Assembly (NCBI GenBank): GCA_023435305.1
Contig: JAEYRV010000025.1
Span: 1 to 64,000 of the forward strand
From: Bacillota bacterium
Lineage (GTDB): Bacteria; Bacillota; Clostridia; Acetivibrionales; DTU013
Reading direction: 5' to 3'
DNA length: 64,000 bases
The position numbers were made by a program, and so were the translations under genes. Below are positions 42,032 through 49,216 of the stretch, in pieces. Under the pieces are notes generated by a model. That model searched no databases and was not told where the DNA came from. It saw only the letters and a list, made by a program, of their open reading frames with translations. Position 1 is the first letter of the stretch. Each line of letters begins with the position of its first letter.

Positions 42032-43168
42032 TCACGCGCCGAGCAGATCCTGTTCAAAAGCAAACAGCGCTTCGTTTATTTCAAATATGTTATAGTTACC
42101 TTCCTGGATGAAATACTCGATAATGACGTCGAACTTGCTGCTGTGTGAAAGTGTATAGCCCGCTCTGCCCAACAGATCAAGGGTCTCGTCAAGACTGAGC
42201 CTGAGTGCGATGGCCAGGGCAATAGCTGTTGTCTTGCTGGGATTGTAGTCGTTATTGCTTCGAATCTTTGAAAAAAGTCTCCGGTCAATATTTGCCCTCT
42301 TATATGTATCTACATCAGTCATTCCTTTTTCGTCGATCAATCTCAGCAGCATTTGAGAAAAGGTCTCATCCAGCTTGTTTACGATATCCTCAAGACTGCG
42401 ACCGCGCTTTTGCTCCTTAGCCACAATAGGAGCCACACAGTAAAACATATCCGGTTCATATGACGCATTATCATACAGCTCTTCTTTTTCATATGATTTG
42501 TCTGCCGCAAATGCCTTATACGCTTTGTCCTTTTTATCCGGCACATGCGGCTTCGCCATATCTCTGCGGCTTCCGAAGAGGCCGGACTCGCTTGCAGGAG
42601 AAGGTATATTCCTGAAGCGTTCAGCTTTTAAATGCTCATCGGCATAGTTGTCATCGATAAATCTTTCAATTGCGGAGAATAGTTTTTCACTCAAGGTATA
42701 GGCCTTCCTGTCAAAGACCACAAGATAGACCTCCATATCATGTTTCAGGAGAAATTCACCTATCGCCGAAATTGCGATCCGAAGCGCCTGATCCTTTGGA
42801 TATCCATAAATCCCGGATGAGATGAGCGGAAATGCAATGGAATCGCAGCCATGCTTCAATGCAAGTTCCATTGAGCTTGTATAGCTGCTGTAAAGCAAGC
42901 GGGCCTCATCATGGCCGCCGCCCTGCCATACCGGACCGACGGCATGTATGATATGTTTGGCAGGAAGGCTGTATCCGCCTGTGATTACCGCTTCGCCAGT
43001 ATCGCAGTGTCCGATTTTGCGGCATTCCTCCTGAAGCTGTTCCGCTCCTGCCGCCTCAAATATAGCGCCGCAAACCCCGCCGCCCATCCTCAGCTCCGAA
43101 TTGGCGGCATTTACTATCGCATCGGTCTGCATTTTTGTAATGTCATTTCGAACGATCCTCAACGGCAT
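42032..43168 (-). CDS. Macro-domain protein with C-terminal helical domain
   Basis: A 378-residue protein. Residues 1-175 are a macro domain of the ADP-ribosyl hydrolase/O-acetyl-ADP-ribose deacetylase type: VNAANSELRMGGGVCGAIF and PLISSGIYGYPKDQAL are intact. A lysine- and aspartate-rich linker leads to a helical domain of about 120 residues (about 255-378; RSLEDIVNKLDETFSQMLLR, then SKTTAIALAIALRLSLDETL) that looks like a degenerate helix-turn-helix and is found fused to macro domains in other Firmicutes. GGGAG lies upstream of the ATG. It precedes the vWA gene by 140 bases. A role in ADP-ribosylation signalling or defence is possible. Confidence 0.85.
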   Translation of the reverse strand: MPLRIVRNDITKMQTDAIVNAANSELRMGGGVCGAIFEAAGAEQLQEECRKIGHCDTGEAVITGGYSLPAKHIIHAVGPVWQGGGHDEARLLYSSYTSSMELALKHGCDSIAFPLISSGIYGYPKDQALRIAISAIGEFLLKHDMEVYLVVFDRKAYTLSEKLFSAIERFIDDNYADEHLKAERFRNIPSPASESGLFGSRRDMAKPHVPDKKDKAYKAFAADKSYEKEELYDNASYEPDMFYCVAPIVAKEQKRGRSLEDIVNKLDETFSQMLLRLIDEKGMTDVDTYKRANIDRRLFSKIRSNNDYNPSKTTAIALAIALRLSLDETLDLLGRAGYTLSHSSKFDVIIEYFIQEGNYNIFEINEALFAFEQDLLGA

Positions 43169-43249
43169 ATTGAACTCTCCCTGATTGGTGTTTACTATGA
43201 TATATCATAATTGGAATCACGCTCCACATAACATATGGGGCCACATATG

Positions 43250-43258
43250 CATTATACC
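43250..43258 (-). promoter_or_regulatory. Extended -10 promoter of the macro-domain gene
   Basis: TGGTATAAT on the minus strand, about 82 bases before the start. No good -35 is seen. The 16-bp repeat array begins about 55 bases further upstream. Confidence 0.5.
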
Positions 43259-43311
43259 ACAAACAGCACCGTATCGCATCCGCAAGCCATTGCATACATA
43301 ATGCTTTGCAG

Positions 43312-43493
43312 CCGTAATGTGTTGCACCCGTAAATGTGTTTCACCCGTGATGTGTTGCACCCGTAATGCTTTGCACCCGTGATGTGTTGCACCCGTGATG
43401 TGTTTCACCCGTGATGTGTTTCACCCGTAATGCTTTGCACCCGTAATGTGTTACACCCGTGATGTGTTGCACCCGTGATGTGTTGCACCCTCG
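43312..43493. repeat. 16-bp tandem repeat array
   Basis: Eleven units of CCCGTGATGTGTTGCA (variants GTAATG, GCTTTG, TTTCA). Units abut. They lie upstream of the macro-domain gene promoter. The period is not a multiple of three and there is no plausible gene in the array. Confidence 0.92.
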
Positions 43494-43560
43494 AGGGCAG
43501 CACACCTATGTTGACATGGATAATTCTCTATATAGGGATGGTAGTTTTGATTTTCAAGAC

Positions 43561-43714
43561 CGCGGTGTGCAAAATGATGCACTTCTGGGCGCTAAATACT
43601 ACTCAGGAGTTTACATAACTCAATTACAACCCCCTTTAGGAGCATTAATCATAGCATTCTTTCAATAAATCAATGAAAAATCTGCCCAGAAGTCACCTTT
43701 TTTGCACACCCCGC
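43561..43714. mobile_element. MITE-like element, copy 2 (154 bp)
   Basis: Starts CGCGGTGTGCAAAATGATGC and ends CTTTTTTGCACACCCCGC, with inner ACTTCTGGGCGC and GCCCAGAAGT. The ends match the copy at 9936-10099, but the interior is different. It sits between two minisatellites. Confidence 0.72.
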
Positions 43715-43860
43715 CTTTATTGCCCAATATTATTGCCCAGGTTTGACCACCTGGGCCTAAACCCCATCCGTTCTGCATCAGTTCTGCTTCCGTATGGTGT
43801 TTCATACGTTTGCGGTTCATTCGTGCTGCATCCGCATGCTGCAATTTGTACGTTTGCAGC

Positions 43861-44010
43861 GCATCCGTGGCGCATCCGTACTGCATCCGTGGCGCATCCG
43901 TGGCGCATCCGTGGCGCATCCGTGGCGTATCCGTGGCTTATCCGTGGCGCATCCGTGGCGCATCCGTGCTGCATCCGTACTGCATCCGTACTGCATCCAT
44001 GCTGCATCCG
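43861..44010. repeat. 11-bp tandem repeat array
   Basis: About fourteen units of GCATCCGTGGC (variants ACT, GCT, TTA in the last bases). It ends 12 bases from the stop codon of the ABC permease gene on the minus strand. Because 11 is not divisible by three, all three frames on both strands stay open over the array, which makes long false ORFs. Confidence 0.92.
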
Positions 44011-44022
44011 CAATACGCGTGC

Positions 44023-45015
44023 TTACAGCCTGGTTGAAATCAGATTGCCGGACTCGTATTTCTCCAGTCCCTTTCTGAAAAATAGGTATGCTGCCGCAAT
44101 ATAAAGAGTATCTACAGCCAGAAGGATCAGCAGGCCGTACCAGCTGAATGCAGTTAACAGCCTTATAGGCATGAAGACAATGAAGCCGGCAGGGATGATG
44201 GTATACATGATTAGTTTGATTTCCTTACCGTAAATGCTGTCGGGATAGAGTGAGAAATTCAATAGAAACTCCATGACCATCCTCGATATTGTTGAAGAAT
44301 TTCCAATGAAAAAGGTCAGAGTTCCTGCGCTGATCAAAACAGCACCCATAAGCAGTCCGCCTGCAGATATGAATAGTATGAACAACAGCAGCCTTCCCGG
44401 GTCAAGACCAAATATGGCGAAGAACAAAACAAATCCGAATATGAGATCGCCCCAGGCTGACAGTTCCATCCTCGAACACTGAACATTCACATAAACATTT
44501 TTAGGCTGCAGCAGGAAGGTATCCAGCTCACCATTCATTATTATCTCAGGAAGCCTCCTTACATTGCCGAAAACGACGTGGACAGCCCCGAAGGTGGCCG
44601 CAGACAGCGCCCATACAAGCATGACCTCTTTGAAGCCATAACCCCCTATCGATGAAACCTTTTGAAATATGACCCACCAGAAAAAGATGAAGAAGGCATT
44701 GTTCAAAAACATTCCCAGAGACTGTGTTATAAAACTTGCCCTGTATTCCATCGCCGATTGCAGGTTGTATTTGAAGTACAGCCCGATGAGCTTCAGATGC
44801 TTTACTGCAGATGCCCCGGAATCGGCTGCTCCCCGTGTCTTGACTGCATCTTGAACTTCAGTCGTTCCCTGTGCTCTGACCGGCCCCTGTACATCGGCTG
44901 CTCCCCGTGTCTTGACTGTGTCTTGTACTTCAGCCGTTCCCTGTGTCCTGACCGGCCCCTGTACATCGGCTGCTCCCCGTCCTGTTCTATTATCGTCATT
45001 CAGATCTCTTTTCAT
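44023..45015 (-). CDS. ABC-2 family transporter permease with repeat-bearing N-terminus
   Basis: A 330-residue permease. Residues about 12-65 are four units of 12 residues (GAADVQGPVRTQ and GTAEVQDTVKTR alternating, twice) plus a partial one, placed before the start of the family domain (HLKLIGLYFKYNLQSAMEYR). Six membrane helices follow, about 95-330. The conserved NVRRLPEIIMNGELDTFLLQ and NSSTISRMVMEFLLNFSLYP segments identify the ABC-2 permease family related to PF06182. The ATG at 45015 has GGAGG eight bases upstream and overlaps the end of the second permease gene closely. Partner of that permease and of the ATPase at 45836; likely an exporter of unknown substrate. Confidence 0.85.
   Translation of the reverse strand: MKRDLNDDNRTGRGAADVQGPVRTQGTAEVQDTVKTRGAADVQGPVRAQGTTEVQDAVKTRGAADSGASAVKHLKLIGLYFKYNLQSAMEYRASFITQSLGMFLNNAFFIFFWWVIFQKVSSIGGYGFKEVMLVWALSAATFGAVHVVFGNVRRLPEIIMNGELDTFLLQPKNVYVNVQCSRMELSAWGDLIFGFVLFFAIFGLDPGRLLLFILFISAGGLLMGAVLISAGTLTFFIGNSSTISRMVMEFLLNFSLYPDSIYGKEIKLIMYTIIPAGFIVFMPIRLLTAFSWYGLLILLAVDTLYIAAAYLFFRKGLEKYESGNLISTRL
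44815..44988. repeat. 36-bp in-frame tandem repeat in the permease gene
   Basis: Two 72-bp units, each formed by two related 36-bp halves, on the coding strand giving GAADVQGPVRTQ/GTAEVQDTVKTR. The unit is divisible by three. It lies in the N-terminal extension only. Confidence 0.85.
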
Positions 45016-45019
45016 ATTA

Positions 45020-45811
45020 CTAACCTCCATTTACATTCAGCTTTTTTACTCCCCTCATAAAAACCAACTGTGAGAGGACAGCGAAAAGCGCTGTATAAAA
45101 AAGCTGTACCGGCAGGATATCCAGCAGGGCTTCAATTGAAAAAGAGGTCAGAAGCCTTGCCGGAGCATATGCAATATATGAAAACGGTAAAAAGACAGCG
45201 ATATTCTTTATGGCATCGGGCAGGAATTCAAGCGGCAGAAACAATCCCAGCATGAACGACAGCTTTTGAGCGATCCAGTAAAATGCCGAATTATCTTCGG
45301 TCCAAAATGCAGTTATTCCAATAAATGCATCCATAAAGAAATTTAGCATTATCCCGAGGAAAACCGAAAGCAATACCGCCGGAAGCGACTCCCATTTGAA
45401 GCCTTCCAGTCCTCCGACATACAAAAATCCGATCAGCAGCCCAACAGGCAGATTCATAATAAGCTTGACACTTATCTGGCCGATACCCTCCGAGAGCTGA
45501 TAAAGTATGAAGCTGTAAGGCTTATTGAGTTTATATGCTATTCCGCCGCCCTTGATTTCTTCATTCATGCTTCGGAAGACTTCACTTTTTGAAAGTATGA
45601 CCATTTCCGCCGCAATATAATACCATACCAGCCTGTTTACGGTGTATCCCTCAGTAGATCCATTACTGAAGGAGATTGCCTGCCAAAGCTGCATGAAAAT
45701 GAAAATAATCAATGCAAAGAAAAACATTCCTGCAAAGAAGTTCGCAGTATATACAAGATTATTACGGATGCTTGTTTTAGTGACTAGCAGATATTTATAC
45801 AATCCTTTCAA
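45020..45811 (-). CDS. ABC-2 family transporter permease
   Basis: A 263-residue permease with six predicted helices (about 20-45, 60-78, 105-130, 140-165, 172-190, 230-252). It has segments typical of the family: SEVFRSMNEEIKGGGIAYKL and the loop SFMLGLFLPLEFLPDAIKNI. The start is a TTG with AGGAGG seven bases upstream. It follows the ATPase gene after 24 bases. With the other permease it should form a heterodimeric membrane part. Confidence 0.88.
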   Translation of the reverse strand: MKGLYKYLLVTKTSIRNNLVYTANFFAGMFFFALIIFIFMQLWQAISFSNGSTEGYTVNRLVWYYIAAEMVILSKSEVFRSMNEEIKGGGIAYKLNKPYSFILYQLSEGIGQISVKLIMNLPVGLLIGFLYVGGLEGFKWESLPAVLLSVFLGIMLNFFMDAFIGITAFWTEDNSAFYWIAQKLSFMLGLFLPLEFLPDAIKNIAVFLPFSYIAYAPARLLTSFSIEALLDILPVQLFYTALFAVLSQLVFMRGVKKLNVNGG

Positions 45812-45835
45812 TCCGGCCCCTCCTTCCTGTTCAGA

Positions 45836-46867
45836 CTACTCCTGACTATTGCCGTTGTCCGGCTCTTCGAGCCCTTTGTCCCTGTATATGTCTCCAATGA
45901 TCTTCTCCATAGGGATGTCGGAAATAGTCACATCCAGAATGTTCCCCGCCTGCATCAGACGCACCATGATCTCCTGGATGCTCTCCTTCTTCTCATTGAC
46001 TTCTATCTTCATGGAGGTACCCTTGCTCTTAACGATGCTGAGCCCTTCAAGCCTGCTCGCATCCGTAAGGGTCCCATATTTCACATCGATTACTTTCCTG
46101 CTCAGATAGCCGTATTTCAGTTCCTTTATGCTGCTGTCCATTACGATCCTGCCATGGTTGATTATGACAGCTCTGCTGCATAGCTGCTCAACATCTCCAA
46201 TGTCGTGGCTGGTCAGGAATATTGTTGTTTTCTCTTCTTTGTTGAGACGTGAAATCAATTCTCTTATGTTCTGCTTTACTATCACATCAAGGCCTATCGT
46301 AGGCTCATCGAGGAATATGATCTCCGGCTTGTGAAGTATGGAGGCGGCAAATTCACACCTCATGCGCTGTCCGAGCGAAAGCTTCCTTACAGGCGTATCA
46401 ATGAGATCTTTGATATCGATCAACTCCGTGACCTCAGAGATCCTTTTGTCCAACACTCCCTTATCCAGTTCATAAATGGCACCCAACAGCCTGAAGCTGT
46501 CGATGGCAGGCAGATGGAACCACAGCTGTGATTTCTGTCCGAATACGCTTCCTATTCTGAATGCGAGGGCATTGCGCTGCTTCTGCGGATCCAATCCAAG
46601 CACGGACATGCTTCCTGATGTGGGATGCAGTATCCCTGTCAGCATTTTGATAGTCGTGGACTTACCGGCGCCATTAGGGCCGAGAAATGCCGTCAATTCA
46701 CCCTTTCCCACCTCAAGATCGATGCCGTGCACAGCCTCTATCTCTCTGTATTCCGGTTTCACAAGGGCGCTGACGCTTCCCTTGAAGCCCTCCTTTTTGA
46801 TCTTCGTCCTGAATACCTTTCTCAGGCCTTCGGTCCTTATTGCCGTTTCTATAACACCTTCTGCCAT
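45836..46867 (-). CDS. ABC transporter ATP-binding protein
   Basis: A 343-residue ATPase. Walker A GPNGAGKSTTIKML near residue 58, signature LSLGQRMRCE, Walker B IIFLDEPTIGLD, and the LTSHD switch. The sequence is of the NatA/ABC-2 exporter type, with a C-terminal domain of about 100 residues. The ATG at 46867 has GGAGG seven bases upstream; the frame is open to 46897 without a site. It heads a three-gene operon with two permeases, preceded by a structured leader with a terminator, so expression is probably controlled by attenuation. Confidence 0.92.
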   Translation of the reverse strand: MAEGVIETAIRTEGLRKVFRTKIKKEGFKGSVSALVKPEYREIEAVHGIDLEVGKGELTAFLGPNGAGKSTTIKMLTGILHPTSGSMSVLGLDPQKQRNALAFRIGSVFGQKSQLWFHLPAIDSFRLLGAIYELDKGVLDKRISEVTELIDIKDLIDTPVRKLSLGQRMRCEFAASILHKPEIIFLDEPTIGLDVIVKQNIRELISRLNKEEKTTIFLTSHDIGDVEQLCSRAVIINHGRIVMDSSIKELKYGYLSRKVIDVKYGTLTDASRLEGLSIVKSKGTSMKIEVNEKKESIQEIMVRLMQAGNILDVTISDIPMEKIIGDIYRDKGLEEPDNGNSQE

Positions 46868-47022
46868 ACACACACCTCCAAAAGCTTTGTCAAACATCCG
46901 CCCTCATGCAAAAAACCCCGCAAAGCCACTTTTAAAGTGACTCCGCAGGGTTCCGTTCCCGGCGTGTAGGGCTGTGCGCCCCTATGCCGCTCAAGCTCCG
47001 CGCTCTTAGGCATACTCTCTTT
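46868..47022 (-). promoter_or_regulatory. Structured 5' leader of the ABC-2 exporter operon (riboswitch-like)
   Basis: About 155 nt between the predicted transcription start and the ATPase start. The upper part folds into TATGCC/GGCATA (46984-47014) enclosing a GC-rich segment, then AGGGGC/GCCCT with loop GCACA, then GGGAACGGAACCC. The lower part is a near-perfect intrinsic terminator (46910-46952). A structured region followed by a terminator before a start codon is the layout of a transcription-attenuating riboswitch or T-box-like element. I cannot match it to a class I know; T-box, yybP-ykoY, guanidine-I and c-di-GMP motifs were not recognised. Confidence 0.6.
46910..46952 (-). terminator. 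Attenuator terminator in the exporter leader
   Basis: On the minus strand AACCCTGCGGAGTCAC pairs with GTGGCTTTGCGGGGTT over 16 bases (G-U pairs allowed), loop TTTAAAA, then six T. It lies 43 bases before the ATPase start codon, so it would stop transcription before the operon. Confidence 0.85.
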
Positions 47023-47028
47023 TGAGAT

Positions 47029-47057
47029 ATTTTGCCACGTTCCGGCAGATTTGTCAA
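47029..47057 (-). promoter_or_regulatory. Promoter of the exporter operon
   Basis: On the minus strand TTGACA (47052-47057) and CAAAAT (47029-47034), 17 bases apart. Its -35 lies nine bases from the REP-like palindrome C. Confidence 0.65.
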
Positions 47058-47066
47058 TGAAAAATT

Positions 47067-47177
47067 CGGGGTCAGGCTTGAAAAATTGTCGGGGTCAGGC
47101 TTGAAAAATTCCTTTATTCACAAGGTGAATAAAGGAATTTTTCAAGCCTGACCCCGAATTTTTCAAGCCTGACCCCG
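47067..47177. repeat. REP-like palindrome, copy C (nested)
   Basis: CGGGGTCAGGCTTGAAAAAT occurs twice on the left (47067, 47090) and its complement twice on the right (ending 47156 and 47177), around a centre with AATAAAGG/CCTTTATT. The outer pair and inner pair form a nested palindrome. The right end touches the stop codon of the V-ATPase subunit D gene. Confidence 0.85.
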
Positions 47178-47795
47178 TCAGCCGGCGCTGTTTTTCTTTA
47201 CTTTCTTCAGGCGGAAGAAGTCTTCCCGCTCCTTCTCTTCAAGCACATCCTGGATATACTTGACCTGCTCCTTGTATTTGGGTATCTGGATATGCTGCAG
47301 GGCGTTTGTCCTCTTGTTGGTCTTTTCTATCTCCTTTGCCAGCTTGAAAATGGAATTCTCGATCTGCGCCAGTTCATATATCCTGTAGCGCACCTCGTTG
47401 AATTTCTGTCTGGCGAGATCCAGTGATATATTTGAATTATAAAAGCCGTATAACGGCTTGAAATCCTGCTTCTTATACTTTACGGCAGGGATATCCACTC
47501 CCATTACGCTCTTGAGCAGGACCTCAAAGTTTTCATCGGCGGGTATACTGTTGGTTATGTCGTCCACATCCCGAAAGCCCATTGTTATGTTGGCTTCCTG
47601 GAGCGCCAGATATGCATCGGCTATTGTGGAATACATTATCTCCTGTATATCCTTTGATTTGTCGACCAGACTCATCATTTCCCTGATCAGCACATTCCTT
47701 TTTTTGTCCAGCAGCTCAAAGCCCTTCTTTGAAAGCGCCAATGAGGATTTTGCCTTAATGAGGCTGGACTTGGTAGGAGCAATCATCTGTGCCAT
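47178..47795 (-). CDS. atpD: V-type ATP synthase subunit D
   Basis: A 205-residue subunit D, the central stalk shaft of a V/A-type ATPase. It is a long antiparallel coiled coil with APTKSSLIKAKSSLALSKKG at the start (family signature PTKxxLxxLKxxLxxAxxGxxLLKxKR) and a basic C-terminus. It is the last gene of the nine-gene operon and starts two bases after the subunit B stop. Its stop codon abuts a REP-like palindrome. Confidence 0.93.
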   Translation of the reverse strand: MAQMIAPTKSSLIKAKSSLALSKKGFELLDKKRNVLIREMMSLVDKSKDIQEIMYSTIADAYLALQEANITMGFRDVDDITNSIPADENFEVLLKSVMGVDIPAVKYKKQDFKPLYGFYNSNISLDLARQKFNEVRYRIYELAQIENSIFKLAKEIEKTNKRTNALQHIQIPKYKEQVKYIQDVLEEKEREDFFRLKKVKKNSAG

Positions 47796-47797
47796 TA

Positions 47798-49180
47798 TCA
47801 GATATCCTTGCCTTTCCTGTAATACTTGTTCAGCATGTCACTGCTCACACGATCCAACTCGCTCACAGGAAGCAGCGACAGTATGTCCCACCCGATGTCC
47901 AGCGTTTCCTTGATGCTTCGGTTCTCGCCGCCTTGTGAAATGAATCTGCTTTCCAGTTCACGCCCGAAATTCAGATACATTTTGTCTATGTCGTTCAAAT
48001 CATCCTCGCCTATTATCTGGGAAAGGGACCTTACCTCCTGTACCCGGGAATAGGCAGCAAATATCTGGCTCGACAGATCCGCATGGTCCTCCCTGGTATA
48101 GTCCGCTCCAATGCCGTCCTTCATCAAACGTGAAAGAGATGGCAGTATGTCCACAGGAGGGTATATGCCCTTCTGGTTGAATTCACGGTTCAGCACAATC
48201 TGGCCTTCTGTAATAAAACCTGTAAGGTCGGGGATCGGATGAGTTATGTCATCGTTGGGCATGGTCAGTATCGGTATGAGAGTTATGGAGCCTTCCTTCC
48301 CCTTGAGCATCCCGGCTCTTTCATAAATAGTTGAAAGATCGCTGTACAAATAGCCCGGATAGCCCTTTCGAGAAGGGACTTCCTCCTTGGCGGACGATAT
48401 TTCACGAAGCGCCTCGGCATAACTGGTCATGTCAGTAATAATTACAAGCACATGCATATCAAGCGTGAATGCCAGATATTCAGCTGCTGTAAGAGCACAC
48501 CTTGGAGTGGATATCCTCTCAACTATAGGAGCATCCGCAGTGTTGAGATACATTACTACATGATCGAGCACGCCGGTGGATTGAAAGCTTTTTATGAAAA
48601 AATCCGCATCATCATGCCTGATTCCCATTGCTCCGAATACGACGGCAAAGTTATCGCTGTTGGCCCCTTCTATCCTGGCCTGTTTCACGATCTGGGCCGC
48701 CAGCTCGTTGTGGGATATGCCGCTCCCTGAAAAAATGGGGAGCTTCTGTCCCCTTATCAGTGTCATAAGAGAATCGATGGAGGAAATGCCTGTCTGTATG
48801 AAGTTTCTCGGATACTTTCTTGCCACAGGGTTTATAGGGCGCCCGTTTATATTCTGCCTGACGGGCGATACGATCTGATACAGGTCATCGATGGGCTCGC
48901 CTGCCCCATTGAAGGTCCTGCCAAGTATTTCCCTGGACAGCGGTATCGACATCGGCTCGCCCTTGAATTCCACGGCCGCATTTCTGGTCGAGATCCCTGC
49001 CGTCCCTTCAAACACCTGTATTATTGCACTTGTACCGTCTATTTTGATAATCTTTCCCTTTTTGACAACATCATTGTCAAGTCTGATGGATACCATTTCG
49101 CCGTATGCGGCATCCTTTACATTGGAAAGCACGATCAGCGGGCCTTCCACCTTATCAAGCTTTTTATATTCTATCCTCAT
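47798..49180 (-). CDS. atpB: V-type ATP synthase subunit B
   Basis: A 460-residue non-catalytic nucleotide-binding subunit. It matches the family along its length (GRTFNGAGEPIDD, GQKLPIFSGSGISHNELAAQ, FVLNTADDP-like MYLNTADAPIVERI, DMTSYAEALREISSAKEEVP, YPGYLYSDLSTIYERAG). It has no P-loop lysine in the GSGISHNEL segment, as expected for B rather than A. Confidence 0.96.
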   Translation of the reverse strand: MRIEYKKLDKVEGPLIVLSNVKDAAYGEMVSIRLDNDVVKKGKIIKIDGTSAIIQVFEGTAGISTRNAAVEFKGEPMSIPLSREILGRTFNGAGEPIDDLYQIVSPVRQNINGRPINPVARKYPRNFIQTGISSIDSLMTLIRGQKLPIFSGSGISHNELAAQIVKQARIEGANSDNFAVVFGAMGIRHDDADFFIKSFQSTGVLDHVVMYLNTADAPIVERISTPRCALTAAEYLAFTLDMHVLVIITDMTSYAEALREISSAKEEVPSRKGYPGYLYSDLSTIYERAGMLKGKEGSITLIPILTMPNDDITHPIPDLTGFITEGQIVLNREFNQKGIYPPVDILPSLSRLMKDGIGADYTREDHADLSSQIFAAYSRVQEVRSLSQIIGEDDLNDIDKMYLNFGRELESRFISQGGENRSIKETLDIGWDILSLLPVSELDRVSSDMLNKYYRKGKDI

Positions 49181-49216
49181 AGTTCAACCTCAACCTTTAA
49201 AAGATTGTTCCCTGTC

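Noticed and set aside
43217..44104. Long open frames on both strands in the 16-bp and 11-bp arrays
   Set aside because: Open only because of the repeated unit, no ribosome sites, peptides are simple repeats in every frame.
46868..47022. T-box or fluoride riboswitch for the exporter leader
   Set aside because: The T-box AGGGTGGNACCGCG and the fluoride core motifs are not present; left as unidentified.
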